From NCBI RefSeq assembly GCF_001723175.1, contig NC_064651.1:2046001-2110000 (forward strand): a stretch of DNA of 64,000 bases. The letters run 5' to 3'. A program made the position numbers and the translations under genes. This document shows positions 23,079-34,647 of the stretch, in pieces. Under the pieces are notes generated by a model. It saw nothing but the letters and a program-made list of their open reading frames with translations, was not told where the DNA came from and searched no databases. Numbering within the stretch: the first letter of the stretch is position 1; every line of letters starts with the position of its first letter. Source of the DNA: Penicillium oxalicum (Eukaryota; Ascomycota; Eurotiomycetes; Eurotiales; Aspergillaceae).

Positions 23079-24800
23079 AAGAACGGCGGGGGAAGACAAA
23101 AACTCTCATGATTCGAAGACGAAACAACTTGGGATGCTTCATGAGCTGTTCGGCCGTTGCCGATTGAAAGTGCCTCACGAGGTCTTTTTCCCTTTTGCTT
23201 TGGAAATCTCCCTGCCCGGAACTTGACCTAGGACTTTGCACCATTCTGAATGGAGTTGCCCTTTGGTCATCTTCTTATCTTGTTTTCTCCATCTTCTTAA
23301 AGCGCGCTTATTCTTGGAAGAATCTCCACTCTCCCTAGAGTTAAAATAGCATATCTGATACAATCCATCAAGTCAGGTCAATTCCATGGCTACAATCGTC
23401 AGTCTCTTATTAGTGCCGAAATAAATTTACTTCTACATCCATCCTAACATGGGTAACATCCCCACGTCAAAAAGATGCTTTCCCCGACTTGAAGCCTTTG
23501 CAACGTCCATTTTGGTTGCCCCAACTCAGCAGCCAGCTACCAGCACCGCCCTTCACCTCCCGTCACATCGCTGGAGCCCTAGTGCTGTGAGTCCCTTTCT
23601 TCCCTACATGTCTTGACGGACTATTAAAAAGCAAGGGCCAAGTTCCACTGAACCCAACGAGGGCTCCATCTGGCACGCACCACTCCTAAGACAGTACGAG
23701 GAGTGAATGAGGTAAGTTAGTATATGCCCCCCGTAAGCAACGAGACAAGGCAGAATTCTAGCTTCTCTAAATCCGGACAGAAACTCTGATTACTACCTTG
23801 AAGTGACCTCCCAGAGAGCTGAACAGGAAAGCTCCTCGATATTCAAATGGACATATTTGATCCACACAATTTCAAGTCGATGACCCTACAGTACTATAAC
23901 CCTAAGCCCCGCCCATAGGCAGTAGTCCCTTTCACGTTTCAAATGTGGCGGTACCGGTTTCAAACTATGGATCACAATATCTATACATGTGTGTTTGACC
24001 TGCAGTTGCAATGTGACAGCACAACTTTCTGTTCTTCATGATGCAGTACTGATCTACTAAGGCATGTACCTAGTCTACCTGATGTGTTTCGACAAGACTG
24101 GAAACCCAACATGAAAGACCTGGACAGTGTACAATTTCCCCGTCGGCTTGTTGAGGTCCCGTTTCTCAAGGACCTGTAGCGATGGTTATCGATGAAATCA
24201 GTGACACGACCCTCAGGTCTTTACAAGTTGATGGAATCAGGCACACCGGGTTGTTGCGAAAGAGAGACCCTTTCCTGGAGTGATGTACTTCTCCCCTCGG
24301 GTTCAAGCGGGTTCAAGTGGAAGCGGAGTGGCGGTCCGCCCGCAGAGGTTCCCCCCACTTCGACTGACCGCCCTCCCACAGGCTCGAGGACGATTGCCCC
24401 TCCATCAAACTCAAACGACCCCCCGCCCTGGTGCCATCTCAATGAATCCTTCCCCCCCTTCAAAGAAACCGGTTCTTGTCGTCAGTAGACCGTATCGACT
24501 TGCCGAGGTCAGGATTTCCATGTTCGTTGACTCTACTACAAAGTATTCTCCTACGGGGAATGATAGATTCATGGAAAGGCAAGGTGAGAAGTGCCACTGC
24601 AGTAGGAGCATATGTGACTAGCTTGGTCACTGTCTAGATTACACACCACATATCGGAACAGAAAGCCATCCGGAACAAATTAGGTCATCCGTCCCAGATG
24701 ATGCTTCATATTTTTTTATTCCACAGTGGTTGCCCAAACGCGCAAAGAAGATTCCGGCCACCAACGCAACCCCATTGATTGATCAAACAATCAAAGGCGC
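23079..24800. other. Intergenic, Ctr / cyclophilin (convergent)
   Basis: About 1.7 kb of gene-free DNA. Open frames are short and lack recognisable domains. The stretch 24290-24470 is C-rich on the plus strand and encodes only low-complexity proline/serine frames. No RNA gene was identified. Confidence 0.55.
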
Positions 24801-25610
24801 TTACATCTCACCACAGTTGACAATGGTGGGCTTGGTAGCGGAGCGGGGAGAGCCGCTGGAGGAGCCGAGAGCCTCGATCTCCTTGACAACGTTCATGGAC
24901 TCCTGGTCAGCAACCTCGCCGAAAACGACGTGCTTGCCATCGAGCCAAGAAGTGACAACGGTGGTAATGAAGAACTGGGAGCCGTTGCTGGAGAAGAGAG
25001 TCGCGTTAGCACGGAATTCCGGCAGAAGAGAGTGTTCACTGGCGGGGGTCCTGTCGCTGATGAGCCCGGGAAGGCAGGGGGAGCTTACGTGTTGGGGCCA
25101 GCGTTGGCCATGGACAGCAGACCGGGGCGAGTGTGCTTGTAGATGAAGTTCTCATCAGGGAACTTCTCGCCGTAGATGGAGCGACCACCGGTACCCTACG
25201 CAAAAAAAGCAATTGAGTCAATAAGAATGCCAGGGTGGTCGAGATCTCAGCTCGTCAAGGGAAGATCAAGCTGGACAAAGCTCCTTCTACAGGAGACGCG
25301 GAGAGAAACTCACGTTGCCGCGGGTGAAGTCACCACCCTGGAGCATGAAGTTGGGGATGATGCGGTGGAAGCTGGAGCCCTTGTAGCCCTCCTTCACGGG
25401 AGCCTTGCAGAGCTCACGGAAGTTACGGGCAGTCTTGGGGACATCCTTCTCGTAGAGGTTGAAGTTGATGCGGCCAACCTTGGCTGTAAGAGGAGTTAGC
25501 GGGGGGGGGAAATCAATGACGTTGTCAACGCAATCGAAACGGGGCAGCCCGGCTCAATTGGAGAACCAAAGGTTGAGTGGATGAAGGGACGAGCTCTCCT
25601 CTCTGGGGTT

Positions 25611-25657
<47 letters not shown>

Positions 25658-25819
25658 ATGGGATATTGACAGAGCGAGCTGGAGGAACAGGCAGTCATAC
25701 TGCCTCCTCGCTACAGTCGCGTCCACTCCTATGACACTGCTGGGAAAGGGGCAAAACTTACCGACGGCGCTACCAACGGGAGTGTACTCGACCTCGAAGA
25801 AAGCCTTGGTGTTGGACAT
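24801..25819 (-). CDS. cypA: Cyclophilin A-type peptidyl-prolyl cis-trans isomerase
   Basis: Four exons (25762-25819, 25314-25483, 25089-25195, 24801-24987) give 173 residues, with all phases consistent. The cyclophilin core is complete: [19 protein letters not shown] holds the catalytic Arg, then [10 protein letters not shown], the [19 protein letters not shown] block and [12 protein letters not shown]. There is no signal peptide, so a cytosolic or nuclear CypA-type enzyme is expected. The family binds cyclosporin A and catalyses proline isomerisation during folding. Codon use looks strongly biased, as in a highly expressed gene. Intron 1 (25484-25761) contains a 43-base G run on the plus strand, so the transcript carries C43. 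It is divergent from the GT8 gene. Confidence 0.95.
25614..25656. repeat. Poly-G homopolymer (43 G) in cyclophilin intron 1
   Basis: An uninterrupted G run on the plus strand, lying between exons 1 and 2 of the minus-strand cyclophilin gene. It can form G-quadruplexes and is prone to slippage and sequencing error, so the exact length is uncertain. Confidence 0.9.
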
Positions 25820-26314
25820 GATTGCGGATGAGGTGAATGATCGATAGGCAAAGGGATGAAAGGAGCAAGAAGAAGAAAAGAGGGAGAGTGGGGTTGACTT
25901 GAGGCGGCAAAACATGGTGAGGGGCAGAGGTCGGAACGGGAAAACTCGGATACCGATGCTAGATGCGGGTTAGCTGGGGAGGTTGACCATTCCAGTGCCA
26001 TGTTGTTCGGTGTGCAGGTGTGCTGTACAGTTGTACACTAGTGCAGGTAATGCGCCATGCGGTCACCCCAGACAAAATGGCGGACTGTGCAGTGCAAGCT
26101 TCGGTCACCCTGCCGCTTTCTCTCTTTCTCCCGGCCTTTCTCCCTCCGTCTGCCCAAGGTCCCCTTTCTACCCCTTGGCGCTATGGCCTGAGGCATTGGT
26201 GCCTGAGGTATCTTCTCTGTCTGGAACATGAGAGCCACCTCTGCAGGGGGTGAACCAGCAAGCAGCTTTCATGGCCAGCTAGGACAAGGCCATCTTTCGG
26301 GGAGAAAGACAGAG

Positions 26315-26355
<41 letters not shown>

Positions 26356-27490
26356 CACCATGGGAGGTCCAACTGGATCTCAATGGAATTTTCCTCAAGC
26401 ACAATGCATTGAAACCGAGGTCCACTTACATAGGAATAAAGTACAAGATGACGAGTGGTGCGGATCTCAGCAGCTCTACCAGAGAAAAGAAAAGAAGCTC
26501 GTTGGAAAAAGCTGAGGTTCGACTCTATCCATCCCGGATCGGAGCTCCTTGATTATGTCATCCCGGGATAGTGGCCCCTTCAGTCAATTCACTCCGTTGA
26601 CTCGAGTCTCGGAGGCTGCAGACTTCAGGCAATTAATCATGTTGCCTCAGGCATAATGACGGGCCGAGTTCACCTCCTGCAGCTGATCGCTAGCGGTGCT
26701 GGGTCGAGTCGATGCCGTCATTGGTCACTTTCCCAGAGCAGCTCCGGAGCTCTGTTGCGAGGGAGACTGTTCACAGACTCAACAAGACTCGATAGAACCA
26801 GGCGAGCTTTACATCACTGTCAGGACTTGCAGCAGCAATCATGTACTGGTCAGTTCTGGTGCCAGATCATGGACAGTAGGTGAGCTGAATAGCCTATCTG
26901 TTTATCTGTTTCAGTATTCAACCTCCGTCTGCCTTGTACTAGCAATAGTGCCATCCTCGGAATTCATTCAAGCGCATGGACTTGGCCCACCAAGCGATTG
27001 TCTCTTCCCTCTCGATGATGACGGGGGTCCCATTCATCTCCACCAATTTCCACGATATTCTCCTCCCATCATCCACCAGAGGCACAGAGTTTGTCCGCTG
27101 ATTAGCAATCTGCGCAATCTTAAAATCGATCCGATCTCCGATCCGCCCGATTGCGGCTAGCCAGGGACCAGGAACCTGGAAACCAACGACGGACGATAGT
27201 TCTCGGCCTTCCTCCTCCCCCCCCGCCGCAACGGGATGGATTATGCGTTGCAACAATTTCTCCCACGTAAACACCCAAAGATAGAAAGTTTATCCTCTTC
27301 TCTACATCCTGAAGAAAGAAAAGGGGAAACAAAAGATCAACCCTAGGCTTCTACAACCACGCATCTATTGTTTCTCACTCACGCCGCATCCAACCTGAAG
27401 CTCCGATACGGCCTGCCTTCACTGTCCCACCCCCACCATCCGAGGCAAATCAACATTGTCATAGCCACCCGTCAGTACCTAAAGAGCATC
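25820..27490. promoter_or_regulatory. Divergent intergenic region, cyclophilin / GT8 glycosyltransferase
   Basis: About 1.7 kb containing two promoters. A GA dinucleotide run lies at 26325-26352, with pyrimidine-rich leaders near both starts. No gene or RNA recognised. Confidence 0.55.
26325..26352. repeat. (GA)n microsatellite
   Basis: GA-rich dinucleotide run of about 28 bases in the divergent promoter region. Confidence 0.85.
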
Positions 27491-28749
27491 ATGAGTGATC
27501 GCGCGCAACCACTCGGTGGTCCTCGAGGTGAGTAGACTTCTAGCTTCATTGCGCAACACTGGTCTCCGACAATGCGACGACAGTGGAATCGTTTCTCTCT
27601 CTCTCGTGTCCGAAAAGATAGCTCACCATTTCTCCTTCTCCCAGTCTGGACCACCCTCATCACCAACACGGATTACCTCTCGGGCCTCTTGACTTTGGAC
27701 TATCTCTCAAGAAAGTCGGCTCCAAGTATCCCCTTATCGCGCTCTACACGGACGCCTTCCCCGCCGAGGGTCACGCCGCTCTCGACGCGCGCGGGATCCT
27801 CAAACGCCATGTGCCGTATCTGCTCCCCTCCGTCTCCAAGGACTACACCAATGACGTGCGCTTCTACGATTGCTGGAGTAAATTGACTCCGTTCTCGCTC
27901 GTCGAATATGATCGCGTCGTCCAGCTGGATAGCGACATGGTCGCGCTCCAGAACATGGACGAATTGATGGATCTGGAACTCGATGCGCCGGAATTGGAGG
28001 GGACTGGAAACCGTGTCTTTGCCGCCAGTCATGCCTGCGTGTGCAATCCGCTTCAAAAGGCGCATTATCCGAAGGATTGGTAAGTCATCATTATCTTGGA
28101 GGGGGGGGGGGGTTGCAAATGCAAATGCAAAAAGAAAGAAACGAAACAAAAAGTACAAATATGCATGTCACATGCATATCCTTGACTCTCCAGTCTTTCA
28201 CACTCTCGGTCTTTGCATCCATTCATTTAGATCTAACTCAATCCATCACTCAGGATCCCTGCCAATTGTGCCTTCACCACCCAGCACAACGATCCCGAGT
28301 CCGCCCAGACCACCGGCCCCCCACCAACCGCCGGTCTGGGCATGCCCAACGGCGGACTCCAAGTCGTCAACCCTTCCCAAGGCACTTACGACAAGATCAG
28401 CGCCCAATTAGCCTCATCAACCGCATCCAGCTACGACTTTGCCGACCAGTCTCTCCTGGGCGACGTCTTCCACGGCCGCTGGGTCGCCATCCCATACATC
28501 TACAACGCGCTCAAGACCCTGCGGTGGAAGGGCGTGCACGACGCCATCTGGCGCGACGACAAGGTCAAGAATGTGCATTATATCCTGAGCCCAAAGCCCT
28601 GGGATGAGTGGAAGGCGCAGCAAAAGGGGACACAGGACCAGGACCAGGATTCTCAGAAGAGCCGGGATCCGTCTCATGCGTGGTGGATCGCGTTGAATGA
28701 GGAACGATTGAAGACAGAAAGAGCGCAGAGCTTAAATGATGGATTTTAA
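27491..28749 (+). CDS. Glycosyltransferase family 8 protein, disrupted by a one-base frameshift
   Basis: Three exons (27491-27527, 27645-28079, 28254-28749) would give about 322 residues if intact. Exon 2 opens with VWTTLITNTDYLSGLLTLDY, and the acceptor fits. The frame then changes at about 27703: the continuation SLKKVGSKYPLIALYTD, the DxD sugar-nucleotide site in QLDSDM and the rest of the enzyme are in another frame. One base is missing in the codon after LD. Exon 3 holds a conserved MPNGGLQVVNPS block and a HYILSPKPW C-terminal motif like the H...KPW of GT8 enzymes. The enzyme would transfer a sugar from a nucleotide donor (glycogenin or galactinol synthase-like fold); the acceptor is unknown. 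Either the gene is broken or the consensus has an error. Intron 2 carries 12 consecutive G. Confidence 0.85.
28101..28112. repeat. Poly-G run (12 G) in GT8 intron 2
   Basis: A short homopolymer within the intron, on the coding strand, followed by two GCAAAT repeats. Confidence 0.85.
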
Positions 28750-29469
28750 CGTCAAGCGTGGGCTGTGTGGAGCGTTGGTAGATTTCTCATTTCTGGCTCG
28801 ATGACATGATTGAACTATGGAGCTTTAAAAGGCTATGACTAGAAAATTCAAGTTTCTTTTGACTTTCTGTATTTCCGAAATGGAAAACTGAGAACGAGGC
28901 GAATTTCTCGTGGTCAGACTCGCCATCAAGGGACGAGGTATTGACCAGAATTTCCTACTTCAACCTGAGTCGAGGGGGCAAGATGGAGGTTGGTCTATTC
29001 TGACAAAGGCGAGGAGGACATGCGAGTCCTCGCGTCAAAGCAATCCAAGGCGCAAGACAATCGTGGACTTCACTCTTCAACACACTGGAATCGAAGCGGA
29101 GCTGCAGTTGAGCGCTCAAAAGCGCAGTGAGGTCCGCCCTTGCGAAAAAAAAAAGTCGTAGAAATCAAAGACATGATCTGATCGCCAGACACTGAAACAA
29201 GAGAACTGGAATGCCACACATACTGTGAGTTTATTGCAGTATTATAGGTTCATAGTCATAAGTGGAAGTCGCTTCAAAATCAAAAACGAGGGACCACAAT
29301 GCAGAGAAGGAAAAAGGTGGTAGATATCATAACAATTGATCATGGTGAACATGATGCAGGTGGAGAAGAAGAAGAAGAAGAAGAAGAAGAAGAAGAAAAC
29401 CAAACACAGATCCATGACCCAGCCTTTTAGATGAAGAAAAAGAAATAAAACGCATAGGCACAAGATAGT
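28750..29469. other. Convergent intergenic region, GT8 / SpaA
   Basis: 3' flanks only. A GAA trinucleotide tract lies at about 29365-29398. An 83-codon frame at 28910-29161 starts at GTG and is not supported as a gene. Confidence 0.6.
29365..29398. repeat. (GAA)n microsatellite
   Basis: About eleven GAA units on the plus strand, in the 3' flank of the minus-strand SpaA gene (CTT on the sense strand). Confidence 0.9.
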
Positions 29470-32175
29470 TTATCGGAAATCATCGTCATCGTCTTCAAGT
29501 GCCAGTGACTCCAGTCGCTGAATCAGATCCTTGGCGTGACGGGCGGTTTCAAAGGCAAGCGGAGGCAACTGGTTGGTCACTTCACGCAGATGCTCCGGAC
29601 TGGTGGCGTTGTGGCCCTCGGCGACGGTCTTCGCCAAGCGATCCCGACACTGTTCCAGGCTCTTGATCACGGGTTGAGACTGCTCGCGAAGAGACACATC
29701 TCCGCTTCGGTCATGCACCAAATTTTCCGTGGACGAGACCACGTTGGAAACGATGTTTCCAATGGCACTGACGTAGATCTGGACAGTGTCCAGGCCATGC
29801 TCCGCACGGATGCTTGCAACCAGGGCTTGGATCGATTGAACCATGCTATCAGTCTGGTCCTCAACATAAAGCTAAACAGCCCACGGAAAGCGAGTCAGTA
29901 AGAGCTTGACTTGTTTGATATCCAGAGGGAAAAGGGAAAGGGAGGGGGGAGGGGGCTCTTCCGTCCATACCTTTAGCTCCTGAAGCTCATGGTCTCCCTG
30001 TGGCAGCCCATAATTGTAGCCATGAGTGTTATTCGTCTCTTGCGGAATGGATGATGACCGTTCATCCGGAGGGCTCAGAACGCTATATTCAGAGTGATTG
30101 CTGAGGGGTCGTTGACTGGGTGTGATGCTGAAATATCCCAATGATTTCTCCTGTGCGAGGTCTTGCTCATCGTCTTCGGCCAGAGTATCTACCGAGGATG
30201 CACGGATTTTTACAAGACGGATCAACTCCACGACGGCGGTACTCAAATGCGACGCAGCGGCGTCCAGCAAAGACACCGGCGAAAGGCCACTAGAACGGGC
30301 AAAGTTCCTGGCCGCAGTGATCACATTATTCGCAGTCACAGCGACGCGTCCCTTGGCCTTGTTGCGCATGGCGGCCGAGCCGTCCGTTGGAGAGGGAGCC
30401 TGATCCACATCATGCATGATGCGGCGGATAGCCACAACAACGTCTTTGACTTGGCGTGAAACTTGCTGAGGATCGTCAGAGCGTGCAACACGCAAGAACT
30501 CATCGATGGATATCTGAAACTTGGTAACGTGCAAATCCTCCACCACCCCATCGGGCTGCAGAAGCTCGTGTTCTTGAGCGACCAACTTGGAGACATCGGG
30601 TTTGTGGTCAGCAAGACTGCTGGACGAAATGCGCAGGTGACGCAGCTGGGATTTCGCTTTGGCATAGCGATCCTTCCATTCGTTGACCTCATTCTCGAGC
30701 CTATGGACATCAACTGACAAGCGCTCCTCTCGCTCCAAATTGGTATGATGCTGGGTGGTCAGGTTTCTCATCTCCGTAAGGAATCCCGAAGCCTCGCGGC
30801 GAACATCCGCGGAGACCTGCTGCTGGTGTTGCAGCTCCGCTTGAAGACTTTGATGTTTCATCTCCAGTTCCGAATAACGGGCCTCTAGCACCGGATCTCC
30901 CGCACTCTGGCTCGCTTGTTCGAGCTGATTGCGAAGGTCCCGTTCCATCCGGTCATGTTCTGCTCGCATCTTTTCAAGCTCTTCCTGTAGAGAATGATTG
31001 AGATCCTCGGCCTTGGAGACTTTGCTCTCCAGGTCCTGTCGGAGATCGTCCCATTCCTGACGCTCACTGTGGCTAATTGTAGACTGGTCGGCACTTGACC
31101 CACGGGCAATCTCGTCATCTTTCAAGCGAAGCTGTTCCTCCAATTTCTCAACCTTTTCCTGCAAGACGGACACCTGTGTCTGGCTATCCAAAAGCAGCTT
31201 CCGTTCACTCTCCCCGAGCGTTGTCGTTGTTCCACGTCGACTGAGGACTGCATCGAGCGCAAAAGCGTCACTCCGCGCATCCTCATCGTCCTCACCTCCC
31301 ATGTCATCGCTATCCTCCACCATTGTACTTTTATTGGGCACCATGGTGTTGCTCTGAAACGCTCGCGGAACCGGGCCCTCTCCATTTGGCCCAACCGGCG
31401 GAGCGCCCAACGAGACCTGTCGTGGCGGGAACGGACTCCCCGGAGGACCCCCGGAAGGATATCCACGACCCGCCTGAGGGGGACCGCGCGACTGCGACGA
31501 TCTGGAGCCTGGCGGTGGCAGTCGTGGGCGGCCTGTGAAGTGTGGGAATCGGCGTTCCAGCTCACAGAAGACATCCGTCGCCAGATCTCGAAAGCGCGCG
31601 TGCTGCAGAGATGCGAGTTTTTGGCGAGCATGGTTGCGCTTCTCGTGGAAATCTTTGCGAGGCGGGAGGAAGGAAGGTACATCGGTACGAGCAGGGCGGC
31701 CCGGCGGAGGCATGGCTTGTTGGCGGCGAACCAGTTCATCATAAACGTCAGTACTCAGTTCATGGAACTGAGTCGCAGAGAGACGCAGGAGCTTGTCCCG
31801 AGCTTTGTTGGAGCGGCCGTTCAGTCGTTCTTCCCGCAATGAAGCGTCCAGAAACCGTTTCAACGTCACGTAGTGCTGATGCATAATATCCTCCATTTTC
31901 CGGCCTCGACGGCCGCCGGCGTCACTGTTGATGGTTCCGACACTGGATCGGGCTGCCACCGAGCTGGGAGGAGAAGGATTGCCATTGCTGGGAGGTCCCA
32001 CGCTGTTTGGACTCAGAGGGGAGCTGGGTGCGCCGGACGTGGGAGGAGTGGCCAAGGTGCCTCGCGTTGAGATGGTCGGGGAGAAGGGCGGATCTGGCTT
32101 CTGGTACTGATTTAGGCCCGACCAGTCGCTGCCATCGACGGAGATGGGCGACAAGCCTCCTGCGGGAGCGTTCAT
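29470..32175 (-). CDS. spaA: SpaA/Spa2-like polarisome scaffold
   Basis: Two exons (29971-32175 and 29470-29871) give about 868 residues. The frame stays open upstream of 32175 only with a TTG, so the ATG of MNAPAGGLSP is the start. After a Pro/Ser/Gly-rich N-terminus come two GIT/Spa2 homology repeats near residues 90-220, sharing the pattern RDKLLRLS...FHELSTDVYDEL and RQKLASLQ...FRDLATDVFCEL. A long coiled coil lies at about 330-570 (QVSVLQEKVEKLEEQLRLKD and onward), then a helical C-terminal region ending in an acidic DDDDDFR tail. It would organise formins, MAPK modules and Rab GAPs at hyphal tips and septa (family knowledge). The intron before the last exon keeps phase 0 with a GTATGG donor and TTTAG acceptor. 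Confidence 0.9.
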
Positions 32176-34647
32176 GTTGAGGGCGCCGGGAATGTTACGG
32201 GGGACTTCAAATGCCCGTAGGCGTTCCAAGAATGTTCACCAAGGGAGGAGGTGGAAAACCTCCGGCGGACTCGTTCCGTGCTATGCGAGGACGAGACGGG
32301 TTGTTGCTTTGGTTCGCGCTTCCTCCTAGGCAGCGTTAGAGCACCTTGAAGACCAGTCTCGGTCCACGGGGGGAGTGATTTTCCTCCACACTGCGATCTG
32401 AGACCTGAGGGGCCGCTGACAAGGGGCGAAGGGAAGGGTGGGGAGTTCCCGATCAAATGAGGAAGTAAACCGAAAAGGAAAGAAAAAAAGAAAGATCCGC
32501 ACAAAGAAAGCTCGATCCCGTCGAGAGTATCCGAGTCCAAAGGAGTGAAGGACTGGAACAGAAGTAGAGTGAGTCTGGAGACAAGAGGCTGACCACACAG
32601 CGGTGGTCGGGCGGAGCTGCGGCCAGGAGGTTTTGTTAGGTAAGAGGAGCGATCGGTTCCTGGAAAGTGCATCCGGCATCGTCCTTTGGCCGCGACCCTT
32701 CCTCAGCCCGTTTTGAACTAATCAGACGCCTTCGTCTCCGGTGCTCCCCTGAATCCATGCGAAATTGTACAATGTACCTGCTACAGGAGCGTCACTAGCA
32801 CGGAATATGGATCTAGCACACAACTACCCTTCCACCACATACTGTACACCGTACACACTCGCCTTTCCAAAGTACTACAATATGCTGCATCCAATTTGAC
32901 TTACTTGCTAATGCCAGGCTTCTTGTCTCTGGTAGTTTGTACGAGATTTCGCCGGTACAGAACCAACCTCTTCCTCTTCCTGTCTAGACCCCTAGTAGTT
33001 GTATAGATTGTGTCTAAAGTGTCTAAACTCCAGAAACCACCGACATGAATCGCTACCTATGACGGTGACAGTGACAAAGACTTGTTCTAGCCGTAACTCG
33101 ACCAGATTCCCTTCTAGACGACATCCGCTCTCATCCATGTCCCGTCCCGGAAATTGTCAACCTCTCACAGTAACCTGTCACCTCATCAAGCCTGCTTCCT
33201 ATGAGCATGAATTGCTACTAGGTAGGATGGATGCGAAACTCGTTTTTGATAGTCTTGCAATACCCCTTTTCAAGACTCTACGAATCACCACCGGCTTGCC
33301 ATTACCGAGCACCGCTTAGGTCAGAACAGATGATGACGGGAGCAGAATGGTATTTCACGAGATTAGACACGATGCACCAGTATACAACTGTGGCACTGCA
33401 CAGCATCCATTCCTACGCAGGTTGAAAATCGAAGGTAAGAGAAATGCAATCGAACGGAGTGGAAATTGACGAAACCCTCCTCCCCATAGGCATCACTCTA
33501 TGTACAGAAATTGCCCCCCCCCCCCCCCCCCCTCCTTTGGACTGTGTAGCCCAAATAAGTAAATTGCGATAGTGCGGTGAGAACTGTACCACCTGGAATT
33601 GACTGGAATTTAATCTACCGTACGGGTCTGGTGGAGACATTCTGATCTAAGCCACACCAAGGGGCGCGTACCTTGGTCGGTGCAGGCTGCAGCTGGAATT
33701 ACTCCGTTTGATTGGCGCAGTCCATGTACTGCAGTGCCGAAGAGGACGGCATAGCAGAGCTTGATCTTTGATAGGAGTACAAGAGTGCAGACACGGGACG
33801 CTGGGCGAAATGAAACCATGTTGGATGACTCTTCCGGCAGCGACAGATCCGTGGGAACGGACCGAGTTCAGGAGTTCGAGGCTCGCAAAGTCTAGGCCTC
33901 GGACCGGTCCGCCCAGAACGGCCAGAACGTGGCTTTGCTCTAGTGGTCACGTGATGCAGTGTGTGGCACCTGACCCGTTGGCCATCCATAGGCTGATATG
34001 GGATAGGCACAAGAGACTCGAAATCGCTGAACATCATCCTCAACCACCCACCACCGAGACCTCATCAATACGGACAAATCACGCAGAAAAAAATGTGCAT
34101 TATCACGTAGATACTACATACGTCCTCACAGTGTAACCGGGGACGCGTTGTGGATTTGCATACGGTAAGATCAAGCGAATCATCCTAGATCCATTCAGAA
34201 AACGAATCACCATATATTTCATGGGCCATATTGGGCCAGAATGTCTAATCGGGAAGCATCAAAATACAGGAATGTAAAACGTGAGCATAGCTCGTGTCCG
34301 CATGGGTGGTGGTTTTGCTAGAGAGGGCCCCGGGAGGAACTCCAGGAGTGGCATGGTCGTAGATCACTTCAACGAAATCCGCGGCCAACATGCAGGCGTT
34401 CCGCAATATCGTCGGATACCGCTCCCGTCACAGAACCCGAGGGAAAAAGAAGAGCAAGGTTGTCAAGGATGGGACGACTAGGTGCAATGGTGGGAGTAAA
34501 AAACATGGGAAGGAGAGAGGCAAGTGGGGACGTCTTGCCCAGCAATCTGCATCAGAATATTATCGTGAGGGTGTCATGGGTCGCAGGACGATCAAAAACA
34601 AATATGGGCTCATTTCACGTGGTTCACAACGAGGTGACTGCGATCTC
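32176..34647. other. Intergenic, SpaA upstream region
   Basis: About 2.5 kb without a supported gene. It holds the SpaA promoter (near 32180-32700), a 19-base C run at 33514-33532, and the 3' flank of HMG-CoA reductase. Frames here are short and unrecognised. Confidence 0.55.
33514..33532. repeat. Poly-C homopolymer (19 C)
   Basis: An uninterrupted C run in intergenic DNA. Confidence 0.9.

Noticed and set aside
26505..26535. tRNA-like T-loop (GGTTCGACTC)
   Set aside because: The flanking bases do not form a T-arm stem, and no acceptor, D-arm or anticodon arm could be built around it.
28910..29161. Small open frame after the GT8 gene
   Set aside because: It starts at GTG and lies in the 3' flank of two convergent genes, with no similarity.
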